The position numbers were made by a program, and so were the translations under genes. From NCBI GenBank assembly GCA_016192135.1, contig JACPUR010000041.1:186001-250000 (forward strand): DNA of 64,000 nt. Direction: 5' to 3'. Each line of letters begins with the position of its first letter. The stretch's first letter is position 1. Below are positions 43,867-52,809 of this stretch, in pieces. Origin of the DNA: Candidatus Tectomicrobia bacterium (GTDB lineage: Bacteria > UBA8248). Below the pieces are notes generated by a model. The model was not told where the DNA came from. It worked only from the letters and a program-made list of their open reading frames with translations, and did no database searches.

Positions 43867-44577
43867 CTAGCCCGGCACTTCCAGCCGCCGGTAGGACTCG
43901 GCGCATTCTAGGCCGCTTCCCTCGGCCATCCGCTTGCTCCAGTCGCGCATGTGGGAGATGAGCTCCTCGACGTCCCCGATCTGGCTCTTGTGGCAGGCGA
44001 GAGCGCGCATCTTGATCTCGAAGACGGGGGCGATGTCCACCCAAACGTCCGGCTTGGCGGGATGGCTGAAGTAGACTTCCTTGGGGTGGTGGGGCTCCAG
44101 CCCCTCGGCCAAGAGCTCGGGGAAGAAGTTGGGGTTCCCCACCGCCGGGTAGAGGGCGTCGAAGATGGCCTGGTTCGCACTGCGGTGGTCGCGGTGGTAG
44201 CCGTAGAAGCTGTCGAAGGAGGCCATGGCGGGGTCGCCGCTCACCACGAGGTCGGGCTTCACCCGGCGCATCATCCTCACCAGATCGCGGCGGAGGTCGG
44301 GAGTGTTCTCCAGCTCCCCGTCGGGATGGCGGAGGAAATGCACGTCCGCCACCCCGAGCACCTCGGCGGCGGCCCGCTGCTCGGCCTCTCGGATGGTCCA
44401 GCGCTCCTCGAGGGAGAGCCCGCGGGAGCCGTTCCCGTTGAAGCCTTTTTCGCCGCTGGTGCAGAGGCAGTACTCCACGCGGCGCCCCTGGCCCGCCCAG
44501 ACGGCGGCGGAGCCCGCGCTGCGGAACTCGAGGTCGTCGGGATGGGCGGCGATGAAGAGGATCGTCCGGTGCTCCAT
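43867..44577 (-). CDS. PIG-L family deacetylase
   Basis: A 236-residue zinc-dependent de-N-acetylase of the PIG-L/BshB/MshB family. The zinc and catalytic motif AAHPDDLEF is at the N-terminus and the distal histidine motif GYHRDHRSAN near residue 135. Further matches are HFLRHPDGELENT and YFSHPAKPDVWVDI. Typical substrates are N-acetylglucosaminyl conjugates, including bacillithiol or mycothiol precursors, but no other thiol-biosynthesis gene is near. It is divergent from the D-2-hydroxyacid dehydrogenase gene; the 284 bases between them carry a TATAAA (44627-44632, minus) as the only promoter-like sign. Confidence 0.87.
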   Translation of the reverse strand: MEHRTILFIAAHPDDLEFRSAGSAAVWAGQGRRVEYCLCTSGEKGFNGNGSRGLSLEERWTIREAEQRAAAEVLGVADVHFLRHPDGELENTPDLRRDLVRMMRRVKPDLVVSGDPAMASFDSFYGYHRDHRSANQAIFDALYPAVGNPNFFPELLAEGLEPHHPKEVYFSHPAKPDVWVDIAPVFEIKMRALACHKSQIGDVEELISHMRDWSKRMAEGSGLECAESYRRLEVPG

Positions 44578-44861
44578 GGGGGCTCGGCGCTCTCAAGACG
44601 GAAGAGGAGGGTAGGCGGACCCCCGATTTATAGCAGGGCGGAGGTCCGCGCGCCAAGGGGGGCGGAGGGGCGCGCGCCCAGGACATTGAAAACGCTGCGC
44701 TCCCGGCGCGCACTCTCATCCTGACACTCGTCTCGGCGGATTAGAGGCTCTTGCCTTCGCCCGTCCCGCACGCTTCGCTGTGGCGGAGGGGAGGCTTTGA
44801 TGATAATTTCAAGCACCCCGTGAGCATCCCATCGGCTCGACTTCACAGCGGAGGACCCGAG

Positions 44862-45857
44862 ATGACGGCCAAGCCCCGCGTCTTTCTCTGCAGCCGGATT
44901 CCGGACGAGGCGGAGCGCTACCTCCGCGCCCGCACCCGGCTGGAGGTGTATCCCGGGGAGGACCTCATCAGCCGCGAGGAGCTGCTGCGGGCCGTGCGGG
45001 AGGTGGATGGCCTCATCCCCACCGTCACGGAGCGGATCGACGCCGAGGTGATGGACGCCGCCCCGAATCTCCGGGTCATCGCCAACTACGGGGTGGGCTA
45101 CAACAACATCGACGTCGAGGCGGCGACCGGACGCGGCCTCCCCGTGACCAACACGCCCGAGGTGCTCACCGAGGCGACGGCCGATCTGGCCTTTTCGCTC
45201 ATCCTCGCGGCGAGCCGCCGCCTGGGCGAAGGGGAGCGCTATGTGCGGGCCGGCCGGTGGACGGGGTGGAAGCCCACCCAACTCCTGGGCTGGGACGTGT
45301 ACGGCAAGACGCTCGGCATCATCGGCTTGGGCCGCATCGGACAGGCCGTCGCCCGGCGCGCGCGCGGCTTCTCCATGAAAGCCCTCTACACCGATGCGCG
45401 GCGCGCCCCAGCCAGGCTCGAGCGCGAGCTGGGAGTGAGGTACGTGCCCATGGCGTCCCTGCTCCGGCAGGCGGACATCGTCACCGTGCACGCCCCCCTC
45501 ATGCCGGAGACCCATCACCTCATCAACGCCTCGGTGCTGCGGCGGATGAAGCGGACGGCCATCCTGGTGAACGCGGCCCGGGGCCCGATCGTGGACGAGA
45601 AAGCCCTGGCGGCCGCCCTGCGCTCGGGCCAGATCGCGGCGGCGGGGCTGGACGTCCACGAGAAGGAGCCCTCGGTGCATCCCGATCTCCTCGAGCTCGA
45701 GAACGTGGTGCTGCTGCCCCACTTGGGGAGCGCCACCCTCGAGACGCGGACGGCCATGGGCCTGCTCGCGGCGAAGAACTGCCTCGCCGCCCTGGCGGGC
45801 AAGAGGCCCCCCTGCCTCGTGAACCCCGAGGCCTGGCGGAGCCGCAGGCGGGGGTGA
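44862..45857 (+). CDS. D-2-hydroxyacid dehydrogenase (glyoxylate/hydroxypyruvate reductase type)
   Basis: A 331-residue NAD(P)-dependent enzyme. The nucleotide motif is LGIIGLGRIGQAVARRA; the catalytic Arg, Glu and His are in NAARGPIVDE, LDVHEKEPS and LLPHLGSAT. The substrate-side loop NYGVGYNNIDVEAATGRG matches glyoxylate reductases (GyaR). GGAGGACCCGAG precedes the ATG at 44862; upstream in-frame codons lack a ribosome-binding site. A GATAAT at 44802-44807 could be the -10. The downstream cupin gene follows by 4 bases, and an SDR and a PilZ gene come after it in the same direction. Confidence 0.9.
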   Translation: MTAKPRVFLCSRIPDEAERYLRARTRLEVYPGEDLISREELLRAVREVDGLIPTVTERIDAEVMDAAPNLRVIANYGVGYNNIDVEAATGRGLPVTNTPEVLTEATADLAFSLILAASRRLGEGERYVRAGRWTGWKPTQLLGWDVYGKTLGIIGLGRIGQAVARRARGFSMKALYTDARRAPARLERELGVRYVPMASLLRQADIVTVHAPLMPETHHLINASVLRRMKRTAILVNAARGPIVDEKALAAALRSGQIAAAGLDVHEKEPSVHPDLLELENVVLLPHLGSATLETRTAMGLLAAKNCLAALAGKRPPCLVNPEAWRSRRRG

Positions 45858-45861
45858 GGCC

Positions 45862-46215
45862 ATGGGCGCGAAAGGAGCCCCGGAGGGAAGACGCGCCCTC
45901 GCCGTGAATCTCGGCGAGATGATCCATCTCATTCCGGGAGGCATCTCCAGCCGGACCGTCTTCAAGGACGAGCGCGGCCAGGCCATCCTGTTCTGCATGG
46001 CGCCGGGGGAGGAGCTCCTCGAACACACGGCGGCCCATCCGGCCGCGGTGCACATCCTCGAAGGCTCCGGCACGTTCGAGATGGAGGGCGGGGTCCATCC
46101 CGCCGCGCCCGGCGCCCTATTCCACATGCCGGCCCGCCTGCCCCACGCCGTCCGGGCCGAGCCGGGGGGGAAGGGACTCGTGTTCCTTCTCACCATGTTC
46201 TTCGAGCCGAAATGA
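45862..46215 (+). CDS. Small cupin-domain protein
   Basis: A 117-residue single-domain cupin. The two cupin motifs are seen as GEELLEHTAAHPAAVHILEG and PGALFHMPARLPHAVRA. Possible metal ligands are His (EHTAAH) and the later His (LPHAV). It begins 4 bases after the hydroxyacid dehydrogenase gene, so it is co-transcribed. Small cupins of this kind bind metals or sense small molecules; the function here is not known. Confidence 0.8.
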   Translation: MGAKGAPEGRRALAVNLGEMIHLIPGGISSRTVFKDERGQAILFCMAPGEELLEHTAAHPAAVHILEGSGTFEMEGGVHPAAPGALFHMPARLPHAVRAEPGGKGLVFLLTMFFEPK

Positions 46216-46275
46216 AAGGCCGGGACTCTCGGCGGTTCGTGAGGCGGCCCCGTTTGGCTCGGATGAGGGGATGAA

Positions 46276-47070
46276 ATGGATCTGGGAATCCGGGGGCGGA
46301 CGGCACTCGTGACGGGCGGCAGCCGGGGGATCGGGCGGATGACCGCCCTGCGCTTCATGGAAGAGGGCGCCCGGGTGGCCATCTGCGGCCGGACGAAGGA
46401 GACCATCGAAGAGGCCCGGGAGGACCTGGCGAAGCGCACGGGGGGCGAGGTGCTGGCCGTCCAGGCGGACACGTCGCGGCCGGAGGACATCCCCCGGCTC
46501 GTCCGGGGCGTCGTGGAGCGCTTCGGGGGGCTGGACATCCTGGTGAACAACGCAGGCACCATGAGCTCGGGCCGCTTCAATGCCTTGACGGACGAGGCCC
46601 TCCAGCTCCAGCTCGACACCAAGCTCTTCGGCTTCCTGCGCCTCATCCGGGAGGCGGTCCCCCACATGCGGGCCAAGGGGTGGGGGCGCATCGTCAACAT
46701 CATCGGCGGGGCCGGAAAGGAGCCCGACCCCTACATGTTCGGGAGCGGGATGACGAACAGCGCCCTTCTGAACCTGACGAAGTCCCTCTCGGCCGAGTTC
46801 GGGGAGGAAGGCATCCACGTCAACGCCGTCTGCCCGGGCTGGGTGGACACCGCCCTCTGGCGCCGGAACGCCCGGGGCCTCGCCGCCGAGCTCGGGGCCC
46901 AGAGCGAGGATGAGGCGCGCCGCCTGGCCGCCCGCCGGAACGCCCTCAACCGCTTTGGGAGGCCCGAGGAGCTGGCGGACGCCATCGTCTTCCTGTGCTC
47001 CGAGCGCGCGAGCTACATCACGGGCGTTTCCCTCAACCTCGACGGGGGCAGGCTCAAAGCGCTCTGGTAG
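46276..47070 (+). CDS. SDR-family protein lacking the usual catalytic residues
   Basis: A 264-residue protein of short-chain dehydrogenase fold. The cofactor motif TGGSRGIGR and NNAG (DILVNNAGTM) are normal, and the C-terminus SLNLDGGRL is typical. The catalytic region is atypical: the expected SS is replaced by IIGGAG, and where YxxxK should be the sequence reads SGMTNSALL, so Tyr and Lys are missing. Such GMTN/NAAL-type SDRs form a known divergent branch. It may bind NAD(P)H without classical catalysis, or use other residues. GAGGGGATGAA precedes the ATG. Confidence 0.85.
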   Translation: MDLGIRGRTALVTGGSRGIGRMTALRFMEEGARVAICGRTKETIEEAREDLAKRTGGEVLAVQADTSRPEDIPRLVRGVVERFGGLDILVNNAGTMSSGRFNALTDEALQLQLDTKLFGFLRLIREAVPHMRAKGWGRIVNIIGGAGKEPDPYMFGSGMTNSALLNLTKSLSAEFGEEGIHVNAVCPGWVDTALWRRNARGLAAELGAQSEDEARRLAARRNALNRFGRPEELADAIVFLCSERASYITGVSLNLDGGRLKALW

Positions 47071-47149
47071 GCATTCCCGCGCGCCTCCAGGGCTTCTTCC
47101 CATCCTGGCGCCGAGGGAACCGCCGGGAACGGGCGATGATGAGGGGATC

Positions 47150-47500
47150 ATGGAAGAGAAGCGGCAGGACCCGCGCCACCACAAGCGGACGGCTTCCTCC
47201 GTTTTCATCATTGCGCCCGAATTATCGGAGGGTCCCATCGAGCCGGTGGATTTCAGCTCGGGCGGTTTCGGGCTCAAGCTGTCCCGGTGCCCCCTCCTGG
47301 GCACCACGGTTTCGTGCACCCTCCACATCGGGGGCGTCACCCTGAGCGGCATCTCGGCGCGGGTGGCCTGGACGCGCGAGGAGGCGAGCCCACCCCGCAC
47401 ATGGGCCGCCGGCTTGGCCATCCAATTCGAGGAGGGCGAGCGGGACGAGCTGCTGATCGCCCTGAGCGGGCTTTTGGCCGAGATCGCGGCGGGTTCCTGA
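47150..47500 (+). CDS. PilZ-domain protein (c-di-GMP receptor candidate)
   Basis: A 116-residue protein consisting of a single PilZ domain. The c-di-GMP-binding arginines are in EKRQDPRHHKR (RxxxR-like) and the second motif in VDFSSGGFGLKL ([D/N]xSxxG). Beta-strand pattern and C-terminal helix (ERDELLIALSGLLAEIA) fit. ATG at 47150 is preceded by GAGGGG. PilZ proteins adjust motility or polysaccharide production; the flagellar hook gene is two genes away, separated by the thioredoxin/NHL gene, so a motility link is possible but unproven. Confidence 0.82.
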   Translation: MEEKRQDPRHHKRTASSVFIIAPELSEGPIEPVDFSSGGFGLKLSRCPLLGTTVSCTLHIGGVTLSGISARVAWTREEASPPRTWAAGLAIQFEEGERDELLIALSGLLAEIAAGS

Positions 47501-47550
47501 GCGTCTTCTCTCCGTGAGGCGGCGCCGTCCCGGCGCCTGGGAGGGCCCGC

Positions 47551-49023
47551 ATGGAAAAACAGGTGCGCGCCCCCGATGTCGCCCATCCGGGGCTCCGGTG
47601 GTTCAACGTGCCGGCCCCGCTCTCCCTGCGCGATCTCGCGGGGCGGCTGGTGATCCTGGACTTCTGGACCTTCTGCTGCATCAACTGCATGCACATCCTG
47701 CCCATCCTCCGGCGGGTGGAGGAAGCCTTCCCGCGCGAGGTGGCGGTCATCGGCGTCCACTCGCCCAAATTCGCGGCCGAGAAGGACCCGGACAACGTGG
47801 CCCGGGCCATCGCCCGCTACGGCATCGTCCATCCGGTGGTGCACGACCCCGAGTGCCGCATCTGGCGGAGCTACGCCGTGCGCGCCTGGCCCACCCTTGT
47901 GTTCGTCTCGCCGGACGGCTACGTCCTGGGCGCCCACTCGGGCGAACCCGACCCGGACGCCCTCCTGCGGGGGCTTTCCCAGGTGGTGGACCAGATGCGG
48001 AGCGCGGGGCACGCCGCGCCCGGCGCGCTCCCGCTCGCGCCGGTCCCCCCGGCCGGGGGGAGGTTCGCCTTCCCCGGCAAGCTCAGGCCCCTGCGCGGGG
48101 GTGAGAAGGCCTGGGCCCTCTGCGACTCGGGCCATCACCAGATCGCCGTCCTCGACGACGCCGGCCGCGACCGGGGCCGCGCCGGCAGCGGCGAGCCGGG
48201 CTGGCGGGACGGGGAGATGGGGGAGGCGCGGTTCCAGAGCCCCCAGGGCCTCGCGGCGGATGACGCCGCGATCTACGTCGCCGACACCTGGAACCACCGC
48301 ATCCGCCGCATCGACCGGGAGAGCGGCCGGGTCACCACCCTGGCGGGGACGGGCGCCCGCGGCCTCGCGCTCGGCGGCCCCGCGCCCGGCCTCCAGACCG
48401 CGCTCGCCTCCCCCTGGGACCTCGAAGTGCGCGGGACACGGCTCTTCTTCGCCAACGCGGGCACCCACCAGCTCGGCGTCGTGGACCTCGCCCGGGGGAC
48501 GGCGGAGCGGCTGGCCGGCTCGGGGGCGGAGGCCCTGGTGGACGGTCCGGCCGCCGAGGCCGCGCTGGCCCAGCCGAGCGGCCTGGCGCTGGACCCGCAC
48601 GGGGAGAGGCTCTACTTCGTGGACAGCGAGACCTCCTCCGTCCGCTATGTCTCCCTGAACGGGAGGCCCGAGGTGCATACCCTGGCGGGGAAGGGCCTCT
48701 TCGACTTCGGCCACGAGAACGGCCCGCTCGACCGGGCGCTCTTCCAGCACCCTCTGGGGATCGCCTGGCTCGAGGGCGGGGGCGGACGGCTCCTCGTCGC
48801 GGACAGCTATAACGGCGCGCTGCGCGTCGTGGACCTGCGGCGGCAGTGGGCGAGCGACCTGGACGACGGCTTCGACTGCGCCGACCCCGTCTGCCTCCCG
48901 GCGGGGGAGCCCGCGGGGGCGGCCGTGGACACTCCGGAGCGCGTCTTCATGGTGGACACGAACAACCACCGCATCCTCGAGTACCTCGTCAGGGAGCGCA
49001 CTTACCGGACCTGGAGCCAATGA
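47551..49023 (+). CDS. Thioredoxin-like/NHL-repeat protein (NHLRC2-like)
   Basis: A 490-residue protein with an N-terminal thioredoxin-like domain (about 1-150) and NHL beta-propeller repeats (about 165-490). The redox motif is [12 protein letters not shown], in which CxxC is C-I-N-C preceded by an extra cysteine, as in NHLRC2. NHL units include [40 protein letters not shown] and [16 protein letters not shown]. No signal peptide. The known relatives in animals and plants have poorly defined roles. It follows the PilZ gene by 50 bases and may share its transcript. Confidence 0.85.
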   Translation: MEKQVRAPDVAHPGLRWFNVPAPLSLRDLAGRLVILDFWTFCCINCMHILPILRRVEEAFPREVAVIGVHSPKFAAEKDPDNVARAIARYGIVHPVVHDPECRIWRSYAVRAWPTLVFVSPDGYVLGAHSGEPDPDALLRGLSQVVDQMRSAGHAAPGALPLAPVPPAGGRFAFPGKLRPLRGGEKAWALCDSGHHQIAVLDDAGRDRGRAGSGEPGWRDGEMGEARFQSPQGLAADDAAIYVADTWNHRIRRIDRESGRVTTLAGTGARGLALGGPAPGLQTALASPWDLEVRGTRLFFANAGTHQLGVVDLARGTAERLAGSGAEALVDGPAAEAALAQPSGLALDPHGERLYFVDSETSSVRYVSLNGRPEVHTLAGKGLFDFGHENGPLDRALFQHPLGIAWLEGGGGRLLVADSYNGALRVVDLRRQWASDLDDGFDCADPVCLPAGEPAGAAVDTPERVFMVDTNNHRILEYLVRERTYRTWSQ

Positions 49024-49208
49024 AGCGCCTCCCGGCGCGCCTCCTCACCCTCCCTTTCCTCACGGCGCCCGGCCTCGCCCGCCCCGGTTCTTGTTTCCCC
49101 GTCTTCCGGGAAATTTCTTCCCCCGTCCCCGGTCCGAAGTCACCTCGGGCGAAGCGATCTTTCTGATAAGTCAATATAATTCAACGCGGTAGGCGGAACG
49201 TCCCGCAT

Positions 49209-49224
49209 CGGCACGGAGCTTGCT
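49209..49224 (+). promoter_or_regulatory. Sigma-54-type promoter upstream of the hook gene
   Basis: CGGCACGGAGCTTGCT matches the sigma-54 consensus TGGCACG-N4-TTGCW at all but its first base, with the invariant GG (49210-49211) and GC (49222-49223) 12 bases apart. It lies about 70 bases before the flgE ATG. Hook genes are under sigma-54 in many flagellated bacteria, which supports the call. A TATAAT at 49175-49180 lacks a -35. Confidence 0.75.
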
Positions 49225-49292
49225 TCGATCCTTTCGGGCGCTGCCCATCCGGGCGGCGGGGCAATGCCGGCCTCTTTGGCGAGGAGCGCATC

Positions 49293-51401
49293 ATGAGCGT
49301 ATTCCCGGGGCTTTCGATCGGCGCCTCCTCCATGGAGAACGCGGCGAACGCGCTCCAGATCGTCGGGAACAACCTCGCCAACCTGAGCACGTCCGGCTTC
49401 AAGCGGAGCCGCGGAGTGCAGTCCACCGCGTTCTCTTCTCTCCTGACGGGCGGCTCTCCCGGGAACCAGATCGGCCACGGCGCCCTGGGCATCCAGTCCC
49501 AGCGGATCACCTCCCAGGGCGCGAACGAGCGGACCGGCATCGACACCGACGTGGCCGTTGACGGGAACGGCTGGTTCATCGTCAAGGCCCCCGCCAGCAC
49601 CGAGCTCCTCTACACCCGGGCGGGCAACTTCCGCCTCGACGAGAACCGCTTCCTGGTGGAGCCCGACGGGAAACGGGTCCAGGGTTTCGCCGTCACCAAT
49701 GGCGTGACCGGCAATGCCCTGGGCGACATCGCAGTGACCTCGCTGAGCTCGCTCGGGGCGCCCACCACTCTCGTGCAGCTCAAGGGGAACCTCAATTCCT
49801 CGGCCTCGGTCCTGGGCGTCCCGCCCGCCTTCACATCGGCGGCCAAGATGGACGAGTTCACCGTCGTCCAGGGCGTCAACGATCAGATCGTCTTCGAGAT
49901 GAACCAGAACGGAACGGCCATCACCGCGAGCCTCGTGACGGACGGCGGCCTCGTCTCGGGCGCGCCGGCCACCGGAGCCGCCCTCGCGGCCGCCCTCAAG
50001 CAGGCCTTGGAAACCCAGAACGGCACGGGCGACACCTACGGCGTCGCCTACGATCAGGCCACGGATCTCTTCAGCATCACGAACCTGCAATCCAACACGA
50101 ACACCATCGCCTTCCGGCACGGCGACGCGGCCTCGACGGCATCCGCCCTGCTCGGCTTCGCCGCCTCGAACTCAGAGCCCATCGCCCCGAACAGCCGGGA
50201 GGAGAGCGACCTCGGGGTGGCCTTCAACGTGGTCGCGGGCGTGAACGACACCCTCTCCGTCCTCATCGACGGGGCGGCGACGAGCGTCACCATCGCCGCC
50301 GACAACTACACGGGCCAGGAGCTGGCTTTCGCGATGGAGGCCGCCCTGCGGGCCGCCTCGGCGCAGAACGTGGGTATTCAGGTCACGTACAGCGTGGGCA
50401 ACGCTTTCAACCAGTTCGTCATCAAGGGGCCGGTCACCGGCGGCGCGCACACCATCAACCAGCCCTCGAACACGGCGAATCCGTCCATCTCCGTCGCCGC
50501 CGCCCAGATCTCCGTGACCGGCGGCACCCTCGCCCAGACGACGGGCCTGGCCGCCGGCACGGCCGCGGACGGGACCGGCTTCTTCGACATCGCCGATCCC
50601 TTCGCGACCAGCTCTTCCAGCACGGTGGTGCAGATCGTGGACAGGCTGGGCAACCAGCACCCCCTCACCATCTTCATCCGCAAGATCGGCGACAACGCCT
50701 GGGACTGGCACGCGGCCTTGAAGGGGGAGAGCCTGACGGGGCCCACGCCGGACGGCTTCTTCGAGCAGGTGGCCAGCGGCCGCGTCCGCTTCGACACGCT
50801 GGGAAAGCTCCTCAGCGAAACCATCACCCCGGGCGCGGGCGTATTCAATTTCGGCGCCGTGAGCGGAGGGGCGGTCCCGGCGCCCAACCAGCTCATCACC
50901 TTCGATTTCGGCGACGCCATCCAGGCGGGCGGGACGGGCCTGGCCGGCATCTCCCAGTATGAATCCTCCATCCTCCCTGCCTCCCAGGGGGGGCGGGGCG
51001 CGAACGTCCTCACCCTGACCACCGTCATCTCCGACGGAGAACCCGGCGGCTCCTTCACCGGCTTCCGGATCGGCGACGACGGGTTCATCCGGGTGGATTT
51101 CTCCAACGGGCGCGACGAGGCCATCGCCCTGCTGCCGCTCGCCCTCTTCCCGGCCGAGGACGAACTCACCGCCATCTCGAACAACCTCTTCCGGCGCACG
51201 GACGCGGCCGGGACGGCCGTCGTCACCGCCCCTCTCGTGAACGGGGCGGGCCGCCTCCTGGCGAGGAGCCTCGAGCGCTCCAACGTCGAGAGCGCCGAGC
51301 AGTTCGGCGAGATGATCTTCCAGCAGCAGATCTTCCAGGCGAACTCCCGCGTCATCACGGCCGCGAACGACGTGCTGGAGTCGCTGATCAACATCGTCTA
51401 G
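49293..51401 (+). CDS. flgE: Flagellar hook protein FlgE, long form
   Basis: A 702-residue hook protein. The N-terminal rod/hook segment reads ANALQIVGNNLANLSTSGFK, the D0/D1 hook motif is DVAVDGNGWFIVKAPAS...YTRAGNFRLDENRFLVEPDG, and the C-terminus SNVESAEQFGEMIFQQQIFQ...LESLINIV is the standard flagellar basal-body C-domain. The central region is large and includes two related modules (FTVVQGVNDQIVFEMNQNG and FNVVAGVNDTLSVLIDGAA, each followed by an AL-rich helix) like flagellin-type inserts. AGGAG precedes the ATG. No other flagellar gene is present around it. It is driven by the sigma-54 promoter at 49209-49224. Confidence 0.93.
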   Translation: MSVFPGLSIGASSMENAANALQIVGNNLANLSTSGFKRSRGVQSTAFSSLLTGGSPGNQIGHGALGIQSQRITSQGANERTGIDTDVAVDGNGWFIVKAPASTELLYTRAGNFRLDENRFLVEPDGKRVQGFAVTNGVTGNALGDIAVTSLSSLGAPTTLVQLKGNLNSSASVLGVPPAFTSAAKMDEFTVVQGVNDQIVFEMNQNGTAITASLVTDGGLVSGAPATGAALAAALKQALETQNGTGDTYGVAYDQATDLFSITNLQSNTNTIAFRHGDAASTASALLGFAASNSEPIAPNSREESDLGVAFNVVAGVNDTLSVLIDGAATSVTIAADNYTGQELAFAMEAALRAASAQNVGIQVTYSVGNAFNQFVIKGPVTGGAHTINQPSNTANPSISVAAAQISVTGGTLAQTTGLAAGTAADGTGFFDIADPFATSSSSTVVQIVDRLGNQHPLTIFIRKIGDNAWDWHAALKGESLTGPTPDGFFEQVASGRVRFDTLGKLLSETITPGAGVFNFGAVSGGAVPAPNQLITFDFGDAIQAGGTGLAGISQYESSILPASQGGRGANVLTLTTVISDGEPGGSFTGFRIGDDGFIRVDFSNGRDEAIALLPLALFPAEDELTAISNNLFRRTDAAGTAVVTAPLVNGAGRLLARSLERSNVESAEQFGEMIFQQQIFQANSRVITAANDVLESLINIV

Positions 51402-51440
51402 CGGCGGCAGCCACCTGTGAATAGCCGCGCCTCATGCACT

Positions 51441-51470
51441 TGTAGGGGCGTACGGCCGCACGCCCCTACA
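51441..51470. repeat. Family A hairpin after flgE (TGTAGGGGCGT)
   Basis: Perfect 11-bp stem TGTAGGGGCGT / ACGCCCCTACA, 40 bases after the flgE stop. It may also stop transcription, although no T-run follows. Confidence 0.7.
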
Positions 51471-51493
51471 CATAACAATCCGGTGCAAAAGAT

Positions 51494-51594
51494 GTCATTC
51501 TGAGCGGAACGAAGTGAAGCGAGGAATCTCGGTTCTAACCACCGATATCCTTCGCGGAGCCTGTCCTGAGCGAAAGCGAAGGGCTCAGGATGAC
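51494..51594. repeat. Family B element (TGTCATTCTGAGCG...)
   Basis: Starts GTCATTCTGAGCGGAACGAA and ends GAAGGGCTCAGGATGAC, with internal GAGGAATCTCGG. It fills most of the space between flgE and the convergent acyl-CoA dehydrogenase gene. Confidence 0.7.
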
Positions 51595-51623
51595 AATTCC
51601 GGAACCAGATGGTGCATGCGAGC

Positions 51624-52781
51624 TCACTCCGCCGGGTACTTCTCCACCAGCCGGCGGGCGATCACGATGCGCTGGATGTCGTTCGTGCCCTCCCCCACCT
51701 GGAGCACGGGCGCGTCGCGGTAGTAGCGCTCGACGGGCAGCTCCTTGATGTAGCCATAGCCCCCGTGGATGTGGATGGCCGCCTCCGTGGCGCGCTGGGC
51801 GGCGTCGGAGGCGAAGAGCTTGGCCATCCCCGCCTCAAGGTCGCAGCGCCGGCCGGCGTCCTTGAGGCGCGCCGCGTGGTAGGTGAGCTGGCGGGCCGCC
51901 TCGAGCGAGGTGGCCATGTCGGCGAGCTTGATCTGGATGGCCTGGTGCTCGGCGATGGGCTTGCCCATCGTGCGCCGCTGCTGGGCGTAGCGGAGGGAGT
52001 CCTCCAGGCAGGCCCGGTGGATGCCCAGTGCCCGGGCCGCCACCTGGATGCGCCCCAGCTCGAGCCCCGCCATGAGCTGCTGGAACCCCCGGTTCTCCTC
52101 CCCGATGAGGCAGGCCGCGGGCACCCGGCACTCCTCGAAGACGAGCTCCCCCGTGCGGATCCCCCGGTAGCCCATCTTGTCCAGGTGGCGGCTCACCCGG
52201 AAGCCCGGCAGGTCGCGGTTCATCAGCAGGCAGCTGATGCCCCGGTGGGGCTTGTCGGCCGCGGGGTTGGTGCGGACCATCACGCCGAAGTGGGTGCCCC
52301 GCTCGCTGTTGGTGATGAACATCTTGGAGCCGTTGACGATGTAGTCCGTCCCCTCGCGGCGGGCCGAGGTGCGCAGGGCCGCCACGTCCGAGCCCCCGTC
52401 CGCCTCGGTGATGCCGATTCCGCAGCGCACCTCCCCGCGCGCCATCCGGGGGAGCCACTCCCGCCGCTGCTCCTCCGTGCCGTAGCGGTGGATCATCCAC
52501 GCGACCATCGAGTGGCCGCCGAGCGTCCCGGTCAGGCTCATCCAGCCCCGCGCCAGCTCCTCGGTGAGGACGACGAAGCTCACCGCGTCCATCCCGGCCC
52601 CGCCGTACGCCTCGGGGATGACCGCGCCGAAGTAGCCGAGCTCCTTCATCCGGTCCACGAGGGGCTGGGGGTACTCGTCCGCGTGGTCGTAGCGGCTGGC
52701 GGCGGGAATGACCTCCTGCTGCACGAACTGGCGCACCCCGGCCTGGAGCGCCCGCTGGAACTCGGTGAGCTGACCGTCCAT
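51624..52781 (-). CDS. Acyl-CoA dehydrogenase
   Basis: A 385-residue FAD-dependent dehydrogenase that introduces the alpha-beta double bond into an acyl-CoA. The family blocks are intact: EAYGGAGMDAVSFVVLTEEL, GIGITEADGGSDVAALRTSA (FAD/substrate), VNGSKMFITNSERG, the C-domain IHIHGGYGYIKELPVERYYR and the catalytic glutamate in LQVGEGTNDIQR. The length is typical. GGAGGAGCGGGA precedes the ATG. The chain-length preference cannot be told. No electron-transfer flavoprotein genes are adjacent. Confidence 0.92.
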   Translation of the reverse strand: MDGQLTEFQRALQAGVRQFVQQEVIPAASRYDHADEYPQPLVDRMKELGYFGAVIPEAYGGAGMDAVSFVVLTEELARGWMSLTGTLGGHSMVAWMIHRYGTEEQRREWLPRMARGEVRCGIGITEADGGSDVAALRTSARREGTDYIVNGSKMFITNSERGTHFGVMVRTNPAADKPHRGISCLLMNRDLPGFRVSRHLDKMGYRGIRTGELVFEECRVPAACLIGEENRGFQQLMAGLELGRIQVAARALGIHRACLEDSLRYAQQRRTMGKPIAEHQAIQIKLADMATSLEAARQLTYHAARLKDAGRRCDLEAGMAKLFASDAAQRATEAAIHIHGGYGYIKELPVERYYRDAPVLQVGEGTNDIQRIVIARRLVEKYPAE

Positions 52782-52809
52782 TCCCGCTCCTCCTCCGCCT
52801 CCGGGCCGC

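Noticed and set aside
46117-49020. A 967-codon minus-strand frame opposite the SDR, PilZ and NHL genes
   Set aside because: It spans three well-supported genes and several intergenic gaps in the other direction and has no recognisable domain.
49175-49180. TATAAT as the flgE promoter
   Set aside because: No -35 hexamer stands at 16-18 bases, whereas the sigma-54 motif at 49209-49224 is nearly perfect and suits a hook gene. It may still be a minor promoter.
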